64,000 nucleotides of DNA, from positions 434,001-498,000 of the forward strand of contig NC_089282.1 in the NCBI RefSeq assembly GCF_963678975.1, given 5' to 3'. This DNA comes from Dysidea avara (Eukaryota; Porifera; Demospongiae; Dictyoceratida; Dysideidae). A program made the translations under genes and the position numbers. Position 1 is the stretch's first letter. Each line of letters starts with the position of its first letter. Below, piece after piece: positions 47,592-58,539 of the stretch. Below the pieces are notes generated by a model. That model was not told the origin of the DNA. It saw only the letters and a program-made list of their open reading frames with translations, and searched no databases.

Positions 47592-47720
47592 CCTGTAGAG
47601 AGATCAGCTACAAACAAATCACCCTGTAGAGTGTTCGGCTAGATACAAGTCACCCTGCAGAGAGATCTAGAAAAAGTCACCTTGTAGAGAGATCAGCTAC
47701 AAAAGAGCCATTCTGTGGAG
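47592..47720. repeat. Continuation of the ~31-bp minisatellite
   Basis: CACCCTGTAGAGTGTTCGGC and similar units resume directly after the hAT-like insertion. Confidence 0.8.
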
Positions 47721-47920
47721 AATAATTGACATGTAATAAATATATGTATATAATTTGTATAATTACTAATAAAATCTAATGTATTAAAAATCTTCTTTAA
47801 GTTCTTTTCTTCCTGTGGTAAAGAAAAAAACAGATGGGTTAAAAAGCCCCAAAGCCAGCCACAGACCGGCTTTGCAGTATGCAAATACAAAAAGAAGTGA
47901 TATCTTATCAAAAAGTGGCA

Positions 47921-48075
47921 CCAAATTCACCTGAATTGTTGTTATTAAAATTTTTCCATTAACCTACCATCACAGCCATTTCTTGGCCGCCACTTTGGAT
48001 TTCACATCTTTTTTCACCATGGCCTTTTTGGGGGCCGCACCTTTTTTACAGCTTGGCTGTTTTTGATTAGATTAC
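47921..48075. repeat. Half copy of the 58210 foldback element
   Basis: From CACCTGAATTGTTGTTATT to GGCTGTTTTTGATTAGAT it matches the right arm of 58210-58539. The left arm is not present here. Confidence 0.6.
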
Positions 48076-48137
48076 TATAACAACACTAAAAAGAACTTTA
48101 AATACTTTGCAATAGACCTGGCTCCACCATTGTTAAT

Positions 48138-48189
48138 CCAGGCGTGCGCCCACAGCCAGCCAAAAGGTCGGCTGTGGGCACACGCCTGG
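48138..48189. repeat. GC-rich 20-bp palindrome
   Basis: CCAGGCGTGCGCCCACAGCC (48138-48157) and GGCTGTGGGCACACGCCTGG (48170-48189) pair with one mismatch around a 12-nt loop, standing out in AT-rich surroundings. Confidence 0.75.
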
Positions 48190-48368
48190 TTTACAGAAAA
48201 TTTTAAAGAGTTTCATTATATACCTGAAAACCGTTGCTTAGCAATGATAATGTGATCTCAACTAACTTACCTGCGAGAAGTTAATGCATCTATATACTAC
48301 TTTCACGTCTCACTTCAAAGGGAAGAGAAGGTGTATAAGTGGTATAATAGCACTGCTATCAGTGCTCA

Positions 48369-48470
48369 GGAATGCATTAACGAGAAATGGAGGTAGCATA
48401 TACAAGTTATATCCCTCCTAGTAGTGATATAACTTGTATATACTACCTCCTGTTCTCATTAATGCATTCC
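48369..48470. repeat. Long hairpin, 45-bp arms with 12-nt loop
   Basis: Arms 48369-48413 and 48426-48470 match at about 41 of 45 positions. It could be a tiny foldback element or a hairpin RNA precursor; no promoter is evident. Confidence 0.75.
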
Positions 48471-48479
48471 AAGCATTCT

Positions 48480-49520
48480 CAGAAATCATTCGATTTCTTT
48501 GATGAAACCGTGTGACCTCCTCTGCTTTAATATAGCGACACTTCACAGGATCAGTAGTGGGTTTTAGTTTTGTAAAGTGAGCTAAAGCATAGATCATGGA
48601 CTTGGGGAAGAAGATAGTTCATTGTTTTACTGAATGAAGAAGGTCACAGGTTAGTTTATATTGATCATGTTGCATTCAATAGTCACTTGGCGATGTCCAG
48701 ACACTGGGTATAGCGCTTAATTGAATTGGCCATTAGTGTTAATAGTATTCACTACTTTAGTTTATTCATGGGTAGTAAAAGTAAGTACTTTAGTGCACTT
48801 GAATCGTCTTTATATTGCTGTTTTGACACCTGGCGCGATGTCACACACACGTAGTGACTGGGCGTGGCGCTTAATTGGCTAGGCCTATAACGCTGTAAAC
48901 ATATTCACTGCTTTAATTTATTCATGGCTAGTATAGTAAGTTTTTTTTTATTAACAATCAAATTATGATGAACAAGGTGTATACAAAATAAAAGCAAGTG
49001 GATCCTCGGACAACATGCGACCACACAACTGACTGGTAATTGGGTCAGCACGCGGGCATGGCAAGGAAAAGAAAGACTATTTACACACACACATACAGAA
49101 AAATTAATTACACACAAACATTAATTACAAAACAGATTTAGTAAATTTAAAAGCAGTCTGGGTTGACAGTTCATTCCTTAGAACTTCGACCAAAGAATAT
49201 CTGCTGAGAAGCAGATATTGAGGCTCTGGCCATCTCATTCAAAAGTCCTCTAATACTAGCTTTAGACAAAGAGAATACTACTTTATAGTGCCCTTAAGCT
49301 TCATTATGAGCTGTTCAGCTCGTATTTGAGCTTCCTGTGTTTAATTGTGTACCCACAATCGAAGCGATCTGCATGGACGTGTACGTTTGGCCTCTCAGCA
49401 GCGCCTTGTCATTGCTCTTACGACGTTATCCACAATCGAAATTCACATGGTCCCATATAAATACAATCGCAAAGCATTCCCGCAGTTTCCATGCACACTT
49501 GCAGGTGAGTCACCCAAGTG
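48480..49520. other. No gene seen
   Basis: Two related segments, TAGCGCTTAATTGAATTGGC near 48710 and TGGCGCTTAATTGGCTAGGC near 48866, each followed by TTTATTCATG, suggest a diverged local duplication of about 160 bp. No coding signal. Confidence 0.35.
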
Positions 49521-49589
49521 GAATATAGAGTAAGTCATCAATAACTGGATGATCCTTTTCCCGGACACCTGTAGTTGCCAAATGGATAA

Positions 49590-50300
49590 ACCAATCAGTT
49601 TAAAATTTGGAGCGTGTAAAGGTCTAGGCTAAAGTACTTTGAAAGTAAAATTTCAGCTTGAAGCAGCTAGGAATACGAAGCCAATATATCTGTCCAGAAA
49701 AGCAATCAATAACCGGACAAAGTGATCAATAATCCGGACAGTGGCCCTGAACTCAGTAACTACAGCTCCGATTTCCGCCAAACTCTAGGGCATGTAACAT
49801 CAGACTATGGTCTTGTGTTGATAAAAATTTGGAGTCTCAGCTATGCTTGGTTTGGAAGATACAGCTCGTTGAAGTCAGCGTGTTTCGTGGACTACCATTT
49901 CCGGACACCGCTATTTTTTGGTTTTTGGGAAGCCAACGTATTTACAAGATCTCCACAGCCACTTAAATTATGGAAACAGTTGCTGTGAACATTGTGCTAC
50001 TGCTGTTTGATCCAGGTGTAGTCCGTTTTGTCTGCAGCAACTCCTTACATGCCATTAACTAATGTTTTCGAACAGATGGGTCTAGTATACAGTGCATTAA
50101 CATGCCCATGCAGCCCTAATCTCTGCATGTATGATGATTTTGAGACGTGTTTTTATAGTTAAATGATGTAAAGGGTACAATATGAAAAAACTTTCTTCAA
50201 TTATCAAGGGTGCTAGCTAGTTTATCCCACCATTTAAGGCATTATAGTCAAAGTGCTCAACCTTTATACAGTGATACATCAATAACTGGACAATCTTTTT
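49590..50300 (+). repeat. Direct repeat D1 (CCGGACA-rich family)
   Basis: It is nearly identical to 53310-54025. It includes an 88-codon open frame (49722-49988) seen in both copies. CAATAACCGGACA and CAATAATCCGGACA lie near 49707-49740. Confidence 0.8.
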
Positions 50301-50712
50301 TTTGGACACCTGTAGTTGTCGAATGGCTGAACCGATCAGTCTGGTATTTGGGACGTTTAAGGTCTTATCTGAAGTACTTTAACATTCCAAATTATTGTGC
50401 ATAATTTTGCAACCAAAGTCATTTGGAAGGAACCTGTGGAGAGCCAAAATCACACTAGATCACAATCAGGTATATAATCAATCAACCATTAAATATTATG
50501 GTCAAAGTATATACTTCAAATATGAAGTTGGCATCTCTAAAAAATCTCATTTTAGGTATTGTGTCTCACTCAGTCTGCAGCAAATATGCCAGCATAATAA
50601 ATATGCTAATGTATTATGTGGATATTTCAAGATATTAACACCTTGAAATACTCTCTAATAGAGCGATCAGTGGAAAATGCTACACTCTAGAACAGTCCCT
50701 TTGGAGTTAAAT

Positions 50713-50750
50713 GCCAGGGGCATATCTAGGATTTTTATAATGGGGTTTCC
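50713..50750 (+). repeat. Left end of a CAGGGGC-ended element
   Basis: CAGGGGCATATCTAGGATTT followed by a G run matches the inverted end at 41883-41909 and, less closely, 34729. The element continues beyond the insertion at 50756-51123, perhaps to about 51515, where C-rich sequence (GAAACCCCCCTCTATACACC) resembles a right end. Confidence 0.45.
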
Positions 50751-50755
50751 ATCAG

Positions 50756-51123
50756 CAGGGCCGCCCACAGGGAGACTGGGGCATTTGCCCTGGGCCCCAG
50801 CCTGAAAGGGGCCCCAGGAGGCCCCATCAAGGGCCCCTTGAATACCTGTTTAAAAGATCGGTATACTCTAATAGAGCAGTCATATCTAGATACTCTAATA
50901 GAGCAGTCACAGTATTCTTCAGAGGAGCAGTGTAGCAAGCTTATAAATAAGGAGATATTGTTGGTGAGGGGTAGCTATTGTTAGCATGTAATGACTTTTT
51001 TTTTTTTTTGGTCTTTGACTTGCAGCTTGGGTGAAGTTGTGATTCAGGGTGGAAACCTCCTTGCCCCTGGGGCCCCACTTTAAATCTTTGCCCTGGGCCC
51101 CTTAATTTCTCAGGGAGGCCCTG
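50756..51123. mobile_element. 368-bp hAT-like miniature element
   Basis: Ends CAGGGCCGCCCACAGGG and CAGGGAGGCCCTG are inverted. The flanking direct repeats are TCCATCAG at 50748-50755 and 51124-51131, a perfect 8-bp target duplication as made by hAT transposases. Two CTCTAATAGAGCAGTCA motifs lie inside, near 50866 and 50892. It is inserted in the CAGGGGC-ended element. Confidence 0.85.
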
Positions 51124-51131
51124 TCCATCAG

Positions 51132-51728
51132 TAAAAATGTGGACAGCTATACAGCTTGTGTAATAATAAACTAAACTCAGTACTCAGCAATAATCAATAA
51201 GACAAATAGTACAGTACTATAACATATGCCTCTTTGTTTGAAAAAGCCATCCATCACTTGTTAGATGTTTCCATGGTAAAATTAAAATCCCACAATCGAT
51301 TATAACAATACTCTAAATAAAGTGCATTTAGCTTGTATTACTGCTGTGAGTGATAGTGAGACTCACAGTGAAAGACTGATTTATAAAGGTATTTGTACTC
51401 TCTAATTAGGTAGTATTAATAACTGCACTCTTACTGAGGCAAGTTTAATATTTTATGAGTTTTTTGCTGTCAAAGGGGGTTTCCTGAAACCCCAGAAACC
51501 CCCCTCTATACACCCTTGAATGCCCTAATAGACCATTTCACTGATTAAAATGTTTCTGGATATTTGACTCTGGCTTAATTGCATCTCTTCCCTTCAAAGC
51601 ATATTGTGTAAATGATGGTGTCATAGTTTGTAGTCAAATCATATACTATCTGCTTTTATTTATTAATGTCATTGTAAACTAACTACCTGTAGTGGCCAGC
51701 CATAGTTTTTCCTTATTCTGAGCAACTA
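51132..51728. other. No gene seen
   Basis: AT-rich. It probably contains the remainder of the CAGGGGC-ended element up to about 51515. Confidence 0.3.
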
Positions 51729-51940
51729 CAGTGCTCCCTCGATATTCAACCTCATCAGTATCAAGACATGTTCAGATAATCAAAAAGTTCGGATAGTCAA
51801 AGCCCATTCATTTATATACAGTCCAAATACTCTAATAGAACATCCATATTGGACAAAATACTTTAATAGAGTAATCTTTTCTACTGTTCGGATATCCAAG
51901 TGTTCGGATAATAGAGAATTGAATAATCGAGGGAGCGGTT
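51729..51940. mobile_element. pogo/Tigger-like miniature element
   Basis: CAGTGCTCCCTCGATATTCA (51729) and TTGAATAATCGAGGGAGC (to about 51936) are inverted ends of the CAGT-CCTCGATTATCC type typical of pogo-like elements, with TA just before the left end. Two CTCTAATAGA-type motifs are inside. Confidence 0.65.
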
Positions 51941-53095
51941 TAGGTACTATAGAAGTTCCGACTTCATCGGTCTATCACTAAAACAGGGTTCAGCTGTACA
52001 GATGTCTACGCACCGAAATAAAATTATGAGAGCTAAATTAAGATCATCTTTATCATCTTTATCAAGATCATCTTCATAGCATGTATACTTCTTTGGTTAT
52101 AATGGCATGTATACACATCAACTTAGGATATCCACCACGGTATGTACCTGTTCTTGTAAGTAGCTGTCTTTTCCTATCTTACAAAACAGTGGCTAAGTGA
52201 CAGTGCTATACTCACTATAACTTAACAAAGAAGTTTGTCACTGAATTTTAGAAAATCACCTATAAGGGTGCATTTGACACACAAAATATTCAATGATTAA
52301 ATAATAAGCTTCTTCATACAATCCACTTGTTATTGACATTAATTCTCAATTCCTTGAATTACAATTTAAATATTTTTAAAACTGGACCCTGCACTAAATT
52401 ATTTCATGTGTGATGATTTTCTCATAAAGTGAGGTAAGAACTTCATATCAGGTAGTAAGTAAATTATAGACAAGCTTTTTAATTTAAATATTTTGTTGGA
52501 GAGTTTAGTGGCATCTTTATTAGGAATGATTTGAAGTACTGCTTAAAAGTAAATATCCAATTTAGTGCACACTTAAAAGGCAGATAAGCAGTTGGTGCAA
52601 AGATAATCAAAATGTAATAGTGCTGCACATGCTAAGTATTTGCATCAACTACAAGTTGCTGTAAGATCCTGTAATTGTGTCAAACTGAAAATATGATTTC
52701 CTGAATAGCAGTAGGTGTACATCTGCCATCTGAGACTATAGAGCCTTTCGTTTACGTGCAGACTGTAGTTATAAGTCAGTAGACTTTGATTAGTCCACTT
52801 CATTAAGGATTTTAGAGCTGCTATTGGTAATTGGTTCAAGTAATTGGTTGTTTGCTGTGGATAAAATACATGTACATTTGCTCTGTAGTCTTATATTAGG
52901 CAGAAACAAGATGCATTAAACAATAAGGCAACACACTGTGCAGAAATTTAATAAACACACAAGTTAATGCACTATAGGACAATCTGTTTGAAAGACAAGT
53001 GCACTATACAGATTTGAATTTTCTTCAATAATAAGCAGGCCGGGGTGTTAGTACATCCCATGCAGCATTTCAGTGACATTGTGATGTTCATACAT
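51941..53095. other. No gene seen
   Basis: AT-rich with short open frames only. Confidence 0.35.
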
Positions 53096-53099
53096 CGAT

Positions 53100-53290
53100 T
53101 AGGTGGCTATGGAGATCATGAAAATGCATCATTCCAAAGAATAGCAGTGTCCGGAAATAGTATATGAAACAAGTTAATTTTAGCGTGCTGTATCTCATTC
53201 TCATAGTTGAGACTCCAGACTTTCATCAACATACGACCATACACTGATGTTACATGCCCTAGGGTTTCAGGAAAATCAGAGTTTTTGTTA
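53100..53290 (-). repeat. Inverted fragment of the D1/D2 repeat
   Basis: It is the reverse complement of about 49790-49960: TGTTACATGCCCTAGGGTTT near 53248 answers AACTCTAGGGCATGTAACAT. With D2 next to it, it makes a diverged inverted pair. Confidence 0.6.
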
Positions 53291-53309
53291 CAGACTTCCC
53301 AAACGAATA

Positions 53310-54025
53310 AACTGATCAGTCTAAAATTTGGAGCGTATAAAGGTCTAGGCTAAAGTACTTCGAATATAAAATTTCAGCCCGAACACTTGAAGCAGCTAGG
53401 AATACGAAGCCAATATGTCTGTCTGGAAATGCAATCAATAACCGGACAAAGTGATCAATAATCCGGACAGTGGCCCTGAACTCAGTAACTACAGCTCCGA
53501 TTTCCGCCAAACTCTAGGGCATGTAACATCAGACTATGGTCTTGTGTTGATAAAAATTTGGAGTCTCAGCTATATTTGGTATGGAAGATACGGCTCGTTG
53601 AAGTCAGCGTGTTTCGTGGACTACCATTTCCGGACACCGCTATTCTTTGGTTTTTGGGAAGCCAACGCATTTACAAGATCTCCACAGCCACTTAAATTAT
53701 GGAAACAGTTGCTGTGAACATTGTGCTACTGCTGTTTGATCCAGGTATAGTCCGTTTTGTCCGCAGCAACTCCTTACATGCCATTAACTAATGTTTTCGA
53801 GCAGATGGGTCTAGTATACAGTGCATTAACATGCCCATGCAGCCCTAATCTCTGCATGTATGATGATTTTGAGACGTGTTTTTATAGTTAAATGATGTAA
53901 AGGGTACAATATGAAAAAACTTTCTTCAATTAGCAGGGGTGCTAGCTAGTTTATCCCACCATTTAAGGCATTATAGTCAAAGTGCTCAACCTCTATACAG
54001 TGATACATCAATAACTATGCAATCT
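53310..54025 (+). repeat. Direct repeat D2 (CCGGACA-rich family)
   Basis: Near-identical partner of 49590-50300, including the 88-codon open frame at 53451-53717 with a few substitutions. Confidence 0.8.
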
Positions 54026-54094
54026 TTCTCAGGACACCTGTATATAGCTGTTGTATGGCTGAACCAATCAGTCTGGTATTTGTTATTGTTATTA

Positions 54095-54255
54095 ACACCA
54101 GCACTGAAGGTCTGACAGCAACATGTGCTGCAGCCTTAGGATTACCTAACCTAATTGCAAGGACTTAGACTTAGTGACTTATAGCTGAAAAGGTGTAACA
54201 GAAAAGGGGCCAAAGTAAGGAAAAAAAATCCCTCCAACCCCAGGATTTGAACTGC
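54095..54255 (-). repeat. tRNA-derived SINE-like repeat, related copy
   Basis: On the minus strand GCAGTTCAAATCCTGGGG is a near-canonical B box. The right part of the plus strand resembles the repeats at 3487 and 61000 (GCACTGAAGGTCTG). It interrupts the CCGGACA family. Confidence 0.45.
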
Positions 54256-54416
54256 AGGTCACCCAATGTCTAGTCATTTGGACCGTACAAGGTCTTGGCT
54301 AAAGTACTTTGAATGTAGAATATCAGCCAGAACACATTTGAAGCAGCTAGCTGGGAAAATGAAGCACACATGTATAGAAAAACAACCAATAACTGGACAA
54401 AACAATCAGTGGCCCT
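54256..54416 (+). repeat. Third, partial copy of the CCGGACA family
   Basis: TGGACCGTACAAGGTCTTGGCTAAAG-type sequence through CAATAACTGGACAAAACAATC matches 49600-49760 with moderate divergence. Confidence 0.6.
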
Positions 54417-54847
54417 CAACTACAGGTGTCCGGGAAAAGGATCGTCCGGTTATTGATGGCTTACTCTATCAGTTGTAACATGGGCACTTGTGATTTGCCT
54501 GAAATATACACACTTGCACTCGGGATGCGCGCTCATGCTTGTGCATATATTTCATGCAAATCACTCGTGTCCATGTTACAACTACTACGTACGACTTATG
54601 ATTACTTTGATATATTGCTGATATTTTACCAACTGAAGACAATAATCACTGATAAAAGCAATCATTGGCTCCACCCTGAAAGACAAAGAATGATCCATTC
54701 AGAAGCTTCTCTACTTCAGAAGTGAGCTATATAGCTACAGTATATACCACTACACCTTTCTTGCTCTAGTACCTTCTATATATGAGCACATTAAACAAGT
54801 GAATAATTTAGCTACTAATAAAGCAAATAAATCAAGAAAATTAATAT

Positions 54848-55101
54848 GCACCTATCAATGTCAAGCCCCACCTCCAGGGGCCCCATACATCTATTCGGGA
54901 TTTGACATCTACATCTTGCCCCACCCGTGGGGCTGTTGACAGTGGCAGTTTACTGAACCAAAATTATTTTTATAGGTAAATCAAATCCCTTATAGAAACT
55001 CCTCTTTCAAGGTGGGAACATAGTGGAGCGCCAGTACTTGATACTAGACTTTGTCAGTTGCCCCACTCTACCCGGGGGTGGGGCATGACATCGATAGGTG
55101 C
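54848..55101. mobile_element. 254-bp miniature inverted-repeat element
   Basis: GCACCTATCAATGTCAAGCC (54848) and GGGCATGACATCGATAGGTG (to 55101) are inverted copies over about 30 bp. Non-coding. Confidence 0.65.
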
Positions 55102-56184
55102 TGTGCAATACCAAAACAATATTTATTGCAGTCAAAAGTCCAGAGTGTGGCAAGGGATATTCTCGTAACTGTCATCACGGTCTTCAAAAACATCAATGTC
55201 ATAAAATTCACTGACTCATGCGTACTCAGAAATCATTCTTCACGTTCCTAGAAATGAGAAAGACATCGTGAGATGGAACAAGCTGGGAATGCACATCATG
55301 TCATGTAGTGATTATATTATTACTCAGCTGCGGTTGTAAAGTGCAGCATGACTTTGAAACAACATCAAGTTTTGTGTAAGAAAAAAAGTTTTGTGTATTT
55401 TGTATAGCAAAGAGAAGGAGTACAAACCTTTCGAAGGTAATAAACACAAATACATTAACAGTAGGTGATGTAACCTAGTGTATATGCTATGTATTGGGGA
55501 CTACCGACGGTGCACAAACCAGGAAAAATGTTAGAAAGACCCTAGGAAACTCAATGACACCTGTATTTTAAGAATTTAATTGCAATGCAAGTAACAGTAC
55601 ACTCACTATAAACTGGGACCACATGAGGTCAGGAGACATACTTACCTCTCCCCTAATATCAAATTTGCAGTAACAGTAAAGCTCAGCAAATGTATTCCTA
55701 CAAAGAAGGTACTAAAATTTAGTCCATGTACATTATGTGCATACACACACACAGAGTTAGAAAGGAGAAGGGTCTGGTGACCGTAGTATATGGTACTTAT
55801 GTGACTACCACTATAGTGGTAGAGTTAATAAAATTGCAGTGTACAGTAGCCAATCAAATTACAGTATCCAGTTTATATGACATAAATCATGTAGTTTGCA
55901 CCATGAATAACAGAATAACCATGGAAACCAAATAGGAATGGTTGGGAACTACCTAATCTGAGGTACACCTGCCACCCTTCTCCGACTTATGTTGAGAAAC
56001 ATGAAGCTTCGTGCTTTCTTCATCAGGTTACAACAATCTGATCAAAATCACTTACACAATTTTACATTCCATTTGCACAAGTACCGTATATTACAGTCAA
56101 CAGGTCCTTACTCTATGGGCATGCACTGCCAGACTATAACTGTAGGTTTCATTCAGTTAAGCCAAATTTGAATATGAGAATTAA
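55102..56184. other. No gene seen
   Basis: AT-rich sequence. The open frames at 55726-55935 and 55989-56171 lack motifs and splice context. Confidence 0.35.
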
Positions 56185-56194
56185 TATTATTAAT

Positions 56195-56730
56195 GCTGTG
56201 CCTAGAGTCACGGCACCGTGACTGGACATTTTGCTGCTAAAGTTACGGTGCAGTCACCCAGAATTCACACTGAAGGTAAGTTTTTGTTGAGTTTGAGGCG
56301 AGCTAGGGTTGGCAGGAGTCTCTTATTCCCCGAGTATTCGACTTTAGGGCACACGCCTAGTAGTATGCCCCGAGCATTCAACTTTAGGGGACGCGCCTAG
56401 TAGTATGCCCCGAGCATTCGACTTTAGGGGATGCACCTTGTACTTTAGAGTTAGGGTTAGGGTAAGGGTTCGGGTAAGGGTTCAGGTTTAGTTTCTTCTT
56501 TACTGGTGTTATTTATATAGGCTTCTTCGTGAATGACATATTTAAGGTACAAACTAAGGGAGCAGGGTAGCTGGGACCGCAGTGATATAGTGGTAGGGTG
56601 CTGGGCTAGATAGAGTATGGGATGTCCTGGATTCGATCCTCGCTTTAACCAATTTTTTTTTCTTCGTTTTTTTAGGTTTTCTGTCTAAGTTTTTTTTTAT
56701 TCACGTGATTGCTGTGACTCTAGGCACAGC
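56195..56730 (+). mobile_element. 536-bp miniature element with tRNA-like promoter
   Basis: Ends GCTGTGCCTAGAGTCAC (56195-56211) and GTGACTCTAGGCACAGC (56714-56730) are perfect inverted repeats. TATTATTAAT flanks both sides (56185-56194 and 56732-56741, one base offset). Inside are three tandem units of about 40 bp with CCCCGAGCATTCRACTTTAG (about 56328-56440), a GGGTTAGGGTAAGGG run (about 56454-56490) and a tRNA-like block. Confidence 0.8.
56575..56665 (+). promoter_or_regulatory. tRNA-like Pol III promoter (A and B boxes) with T-run
   Basis: ATATAGTGGTAGGGTGCTGG resembles a tRNA D-arm A box and CTGGATTCGATCCTCG a B box, about 40 nt apart. A run of eight Ts follows at about 56653 as a Pol III terminator would. 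The T-stem and acceptor stem do not pair well, so this is not a working tRNA gene but may still be transcribed. Confidence 0.5.
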
Positions 56731-57156
56731 CTATTATTAATGATCACACAAACAGCTATGATTTGCCATGAAAAGCAGTTTGTTATTATCCTTGCTATAT
56801 ATCTTATGCATCCGGTTAAGTGTAATAGCTTCTTTACAAGTGTTTCAGCATATTTTTAGTAATACAAACCCCATCCACCTTTGAATAGCACAAGACAACC
56901 ACTCTACAGTAAATCTTACCACTCTAGAGCATCAGCTGTGAAACACATGTTACATTGGTCAGGGGACTTTCCCAGGCATTCATGCCAACAAGGCAGTTAC
57001 AATGCAGTCGAATTTATAAATTCAGTAGTTAGCCTCATATTGGGGTAATATACAGTTATACACTAATTGGAGTGCTACTCCTATATATATAGGCAGAAGC
57101 ACTGTAAAATAGCATACCCCTACGTACAATGATAGTCCTATATATATGGGTTGGGG

Positions 57157-57793
57157 CAGACATGGGGCCAAGTACATTTAAAAGTACTTAAGTAAAGTAC
57201 AAGTACTTTTGAATTTTCCAAGTACAAGTACAAGTACTCCTGCAGCAATCAAGAGAGTACTTAAGTAAAGTACAAGTACATGTTGGAAGTACTTAAGTAA
57301 AGTACAAGTACATTTTGCTGTAGTAAAATATACGCTGTATTCAGTGTATTGTAGTATGTAAGTGTGCCAAGTGGGGTTGATACTTTCAGGTTTTTGTCAA
57401 CCATTCTCTCTCTTAAACTCTTAGAATGCACTGACTTGAACAGCAGCATTGTTTTTGTTTGCCAGAATGCTATGACATCATTAAACATGGTAACATGATA
57501 CATACTAAGGTTGGGGAAGGCAGTAGAAAAATCGCAAGAAGTTGTAAACTGCACCTTCATACAATTTTGTTATTCTCATTGTACACCCACTGTGTACAAA
57601 CTATGTACAATGTTTGCAGTACTTACAAGTACTTTAAGTACTCAAGTACATACAAGTACTTAGTGAAGTACTTGAGTATAAGTACAAGTACATTGGGAAA
57701 ATTAAGAAAGTATTTAAGTAAAGTACAAGTACTTTCTAATCTGTACTTAAGTGTACTTAAGTATAAGTACTCATGTACTTGGCCCCATGTCTG
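57157..57793. mobile_element. 637-bp hAT-like miniature element
   Basis: Ends CAGACATGGGGCCAAGTAC and GTACTTGGCCCCATGTCTG are perfect inverted repeats, flanked by identical 8-bp direct repeats GGTTGGGG (57149-57156 and 57794-57801). Subterminal zones on both sides consist of repeated AGTACTTAAGTAAAGTACAA motifs, perhaps transposase binding sites. Confidence 0.85.
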
Positions 57794-57801
57794 GGTTGGG
57801 G

Positions 57802-58045
57802 TATGCAAAATTGTTCTTATATTTGTTCTTATATATAGAAGAAATTTTGCATGGGGTACACAAAACTGTTCCTATATAAATAGGAGAACATTTGTATAGG
57901 GGTATGCAAAATTGTAAGAAATTTGTGCATCCTTGGACTAAATTGTTTATCATATTAAAAGATTTTGCATGAAATATGCAAAATACTTGTCCATATATAA
58001 GTTTATAATTATAGCAGGCAGTCCCTAATACATTTTCAGTTATTG
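57802..58045. other. Short local repeats, no gene
   Basis: GGGGTATGCAAAATTGTTC, GGGGTACACAAAACTGTTCC and GGGGTATGCAAAATTGTAAG recur between about 57795 and 57915, a diverged tandem of about 60 bp. Confidence 0.5.
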
Positions 58046-58209
58046 GTTTTACAGCATAAGTGCTGACAGTCACCTGTTTAAAGATGTCACATATTCATAC
58101 TCAAGACATGCACTTGTATAGGCAGTTGACTGAATCCACAGATAGCAAAACAACTTGCGCTATTTTTTTTCACTTTAAAAATTGTTAATTTTTTTGATTA
58201 AAACAAGTA

Positions 58210-58539
58210 TCTAATCCAAAACAGCCAAGCTGTAAAAAAGAGTGTGGCCCTCAAAAAGGCTATGGTGAAAAAAGCTGTGAAATCCAAGGTGGCGGCCAAG
58301 AATTAGCTGTGATGGTAGGTTAATGGTAAAAATTTTAATAACAACAATTCAGGTAAATTTTGGGGTGCCGCTTGGTCTTGGCACAAAATTCACCTGAATT
58401 GTCGTTATTAAAATTTTTACCATTAGCCTACCATCACAGCCAATTGTTGGCCGCCACCTTGGATTTCACATCTTTTTTCACCATAGCCTTTTTGAAGGCC
58501 GCACTCTTTTTTTTACAGCTTGGCTGTTTTGGATTAGAT
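58210..58539. mobile_element. 330-bp foldback element
   Basis: Arms of about 150 bp, from ATCTAATCCAAAACAGCC at the left to GGCTGTTTTGGATTAGAT at the right, pair around a short centre near 58360-58380. A right-arm copy lies at 47921-48075. Confidence 0.8.

Larger units (their letters stand above)
49525..54469. mobile_element. 4.9-kb unit bounded by 53-bp inverted repeats
   Basis: The sequence at 49525-49577 (with ATCCTTTTCCCGGACACCTG) and the reverse complement at 54417-54469 match with only a few changes. Inside are two large direct repeats, an inverted fragment, three smaller elements and many TCAATAACCGGACA-type motifs. No transposase was found. It could be one large non-autonomous element or a cluster of fragments of one family that happen to be opposed. 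Confidence 0.5.

Noticed and set aside
49722-49988. 88-codon open frame repeated at 53451-53717 as a conserved gene
   Set aside because: Both lie in near-identical 700-bp repeats, so conservation is explained by recent duplication. No domain is seen.
56454-56490. GGGTTAGGGTAAGGG run as a telomere
   Set aside because: Very short, degenerate and inside a bounded miniature element; only an interstitial telomere-like sequence.
56575-56665. A functional tRNA gene
   Set aside because: A and B boxes are recognisable, but T-stem and acceptor stem pairing is poor and no clear anticodon stem forms.
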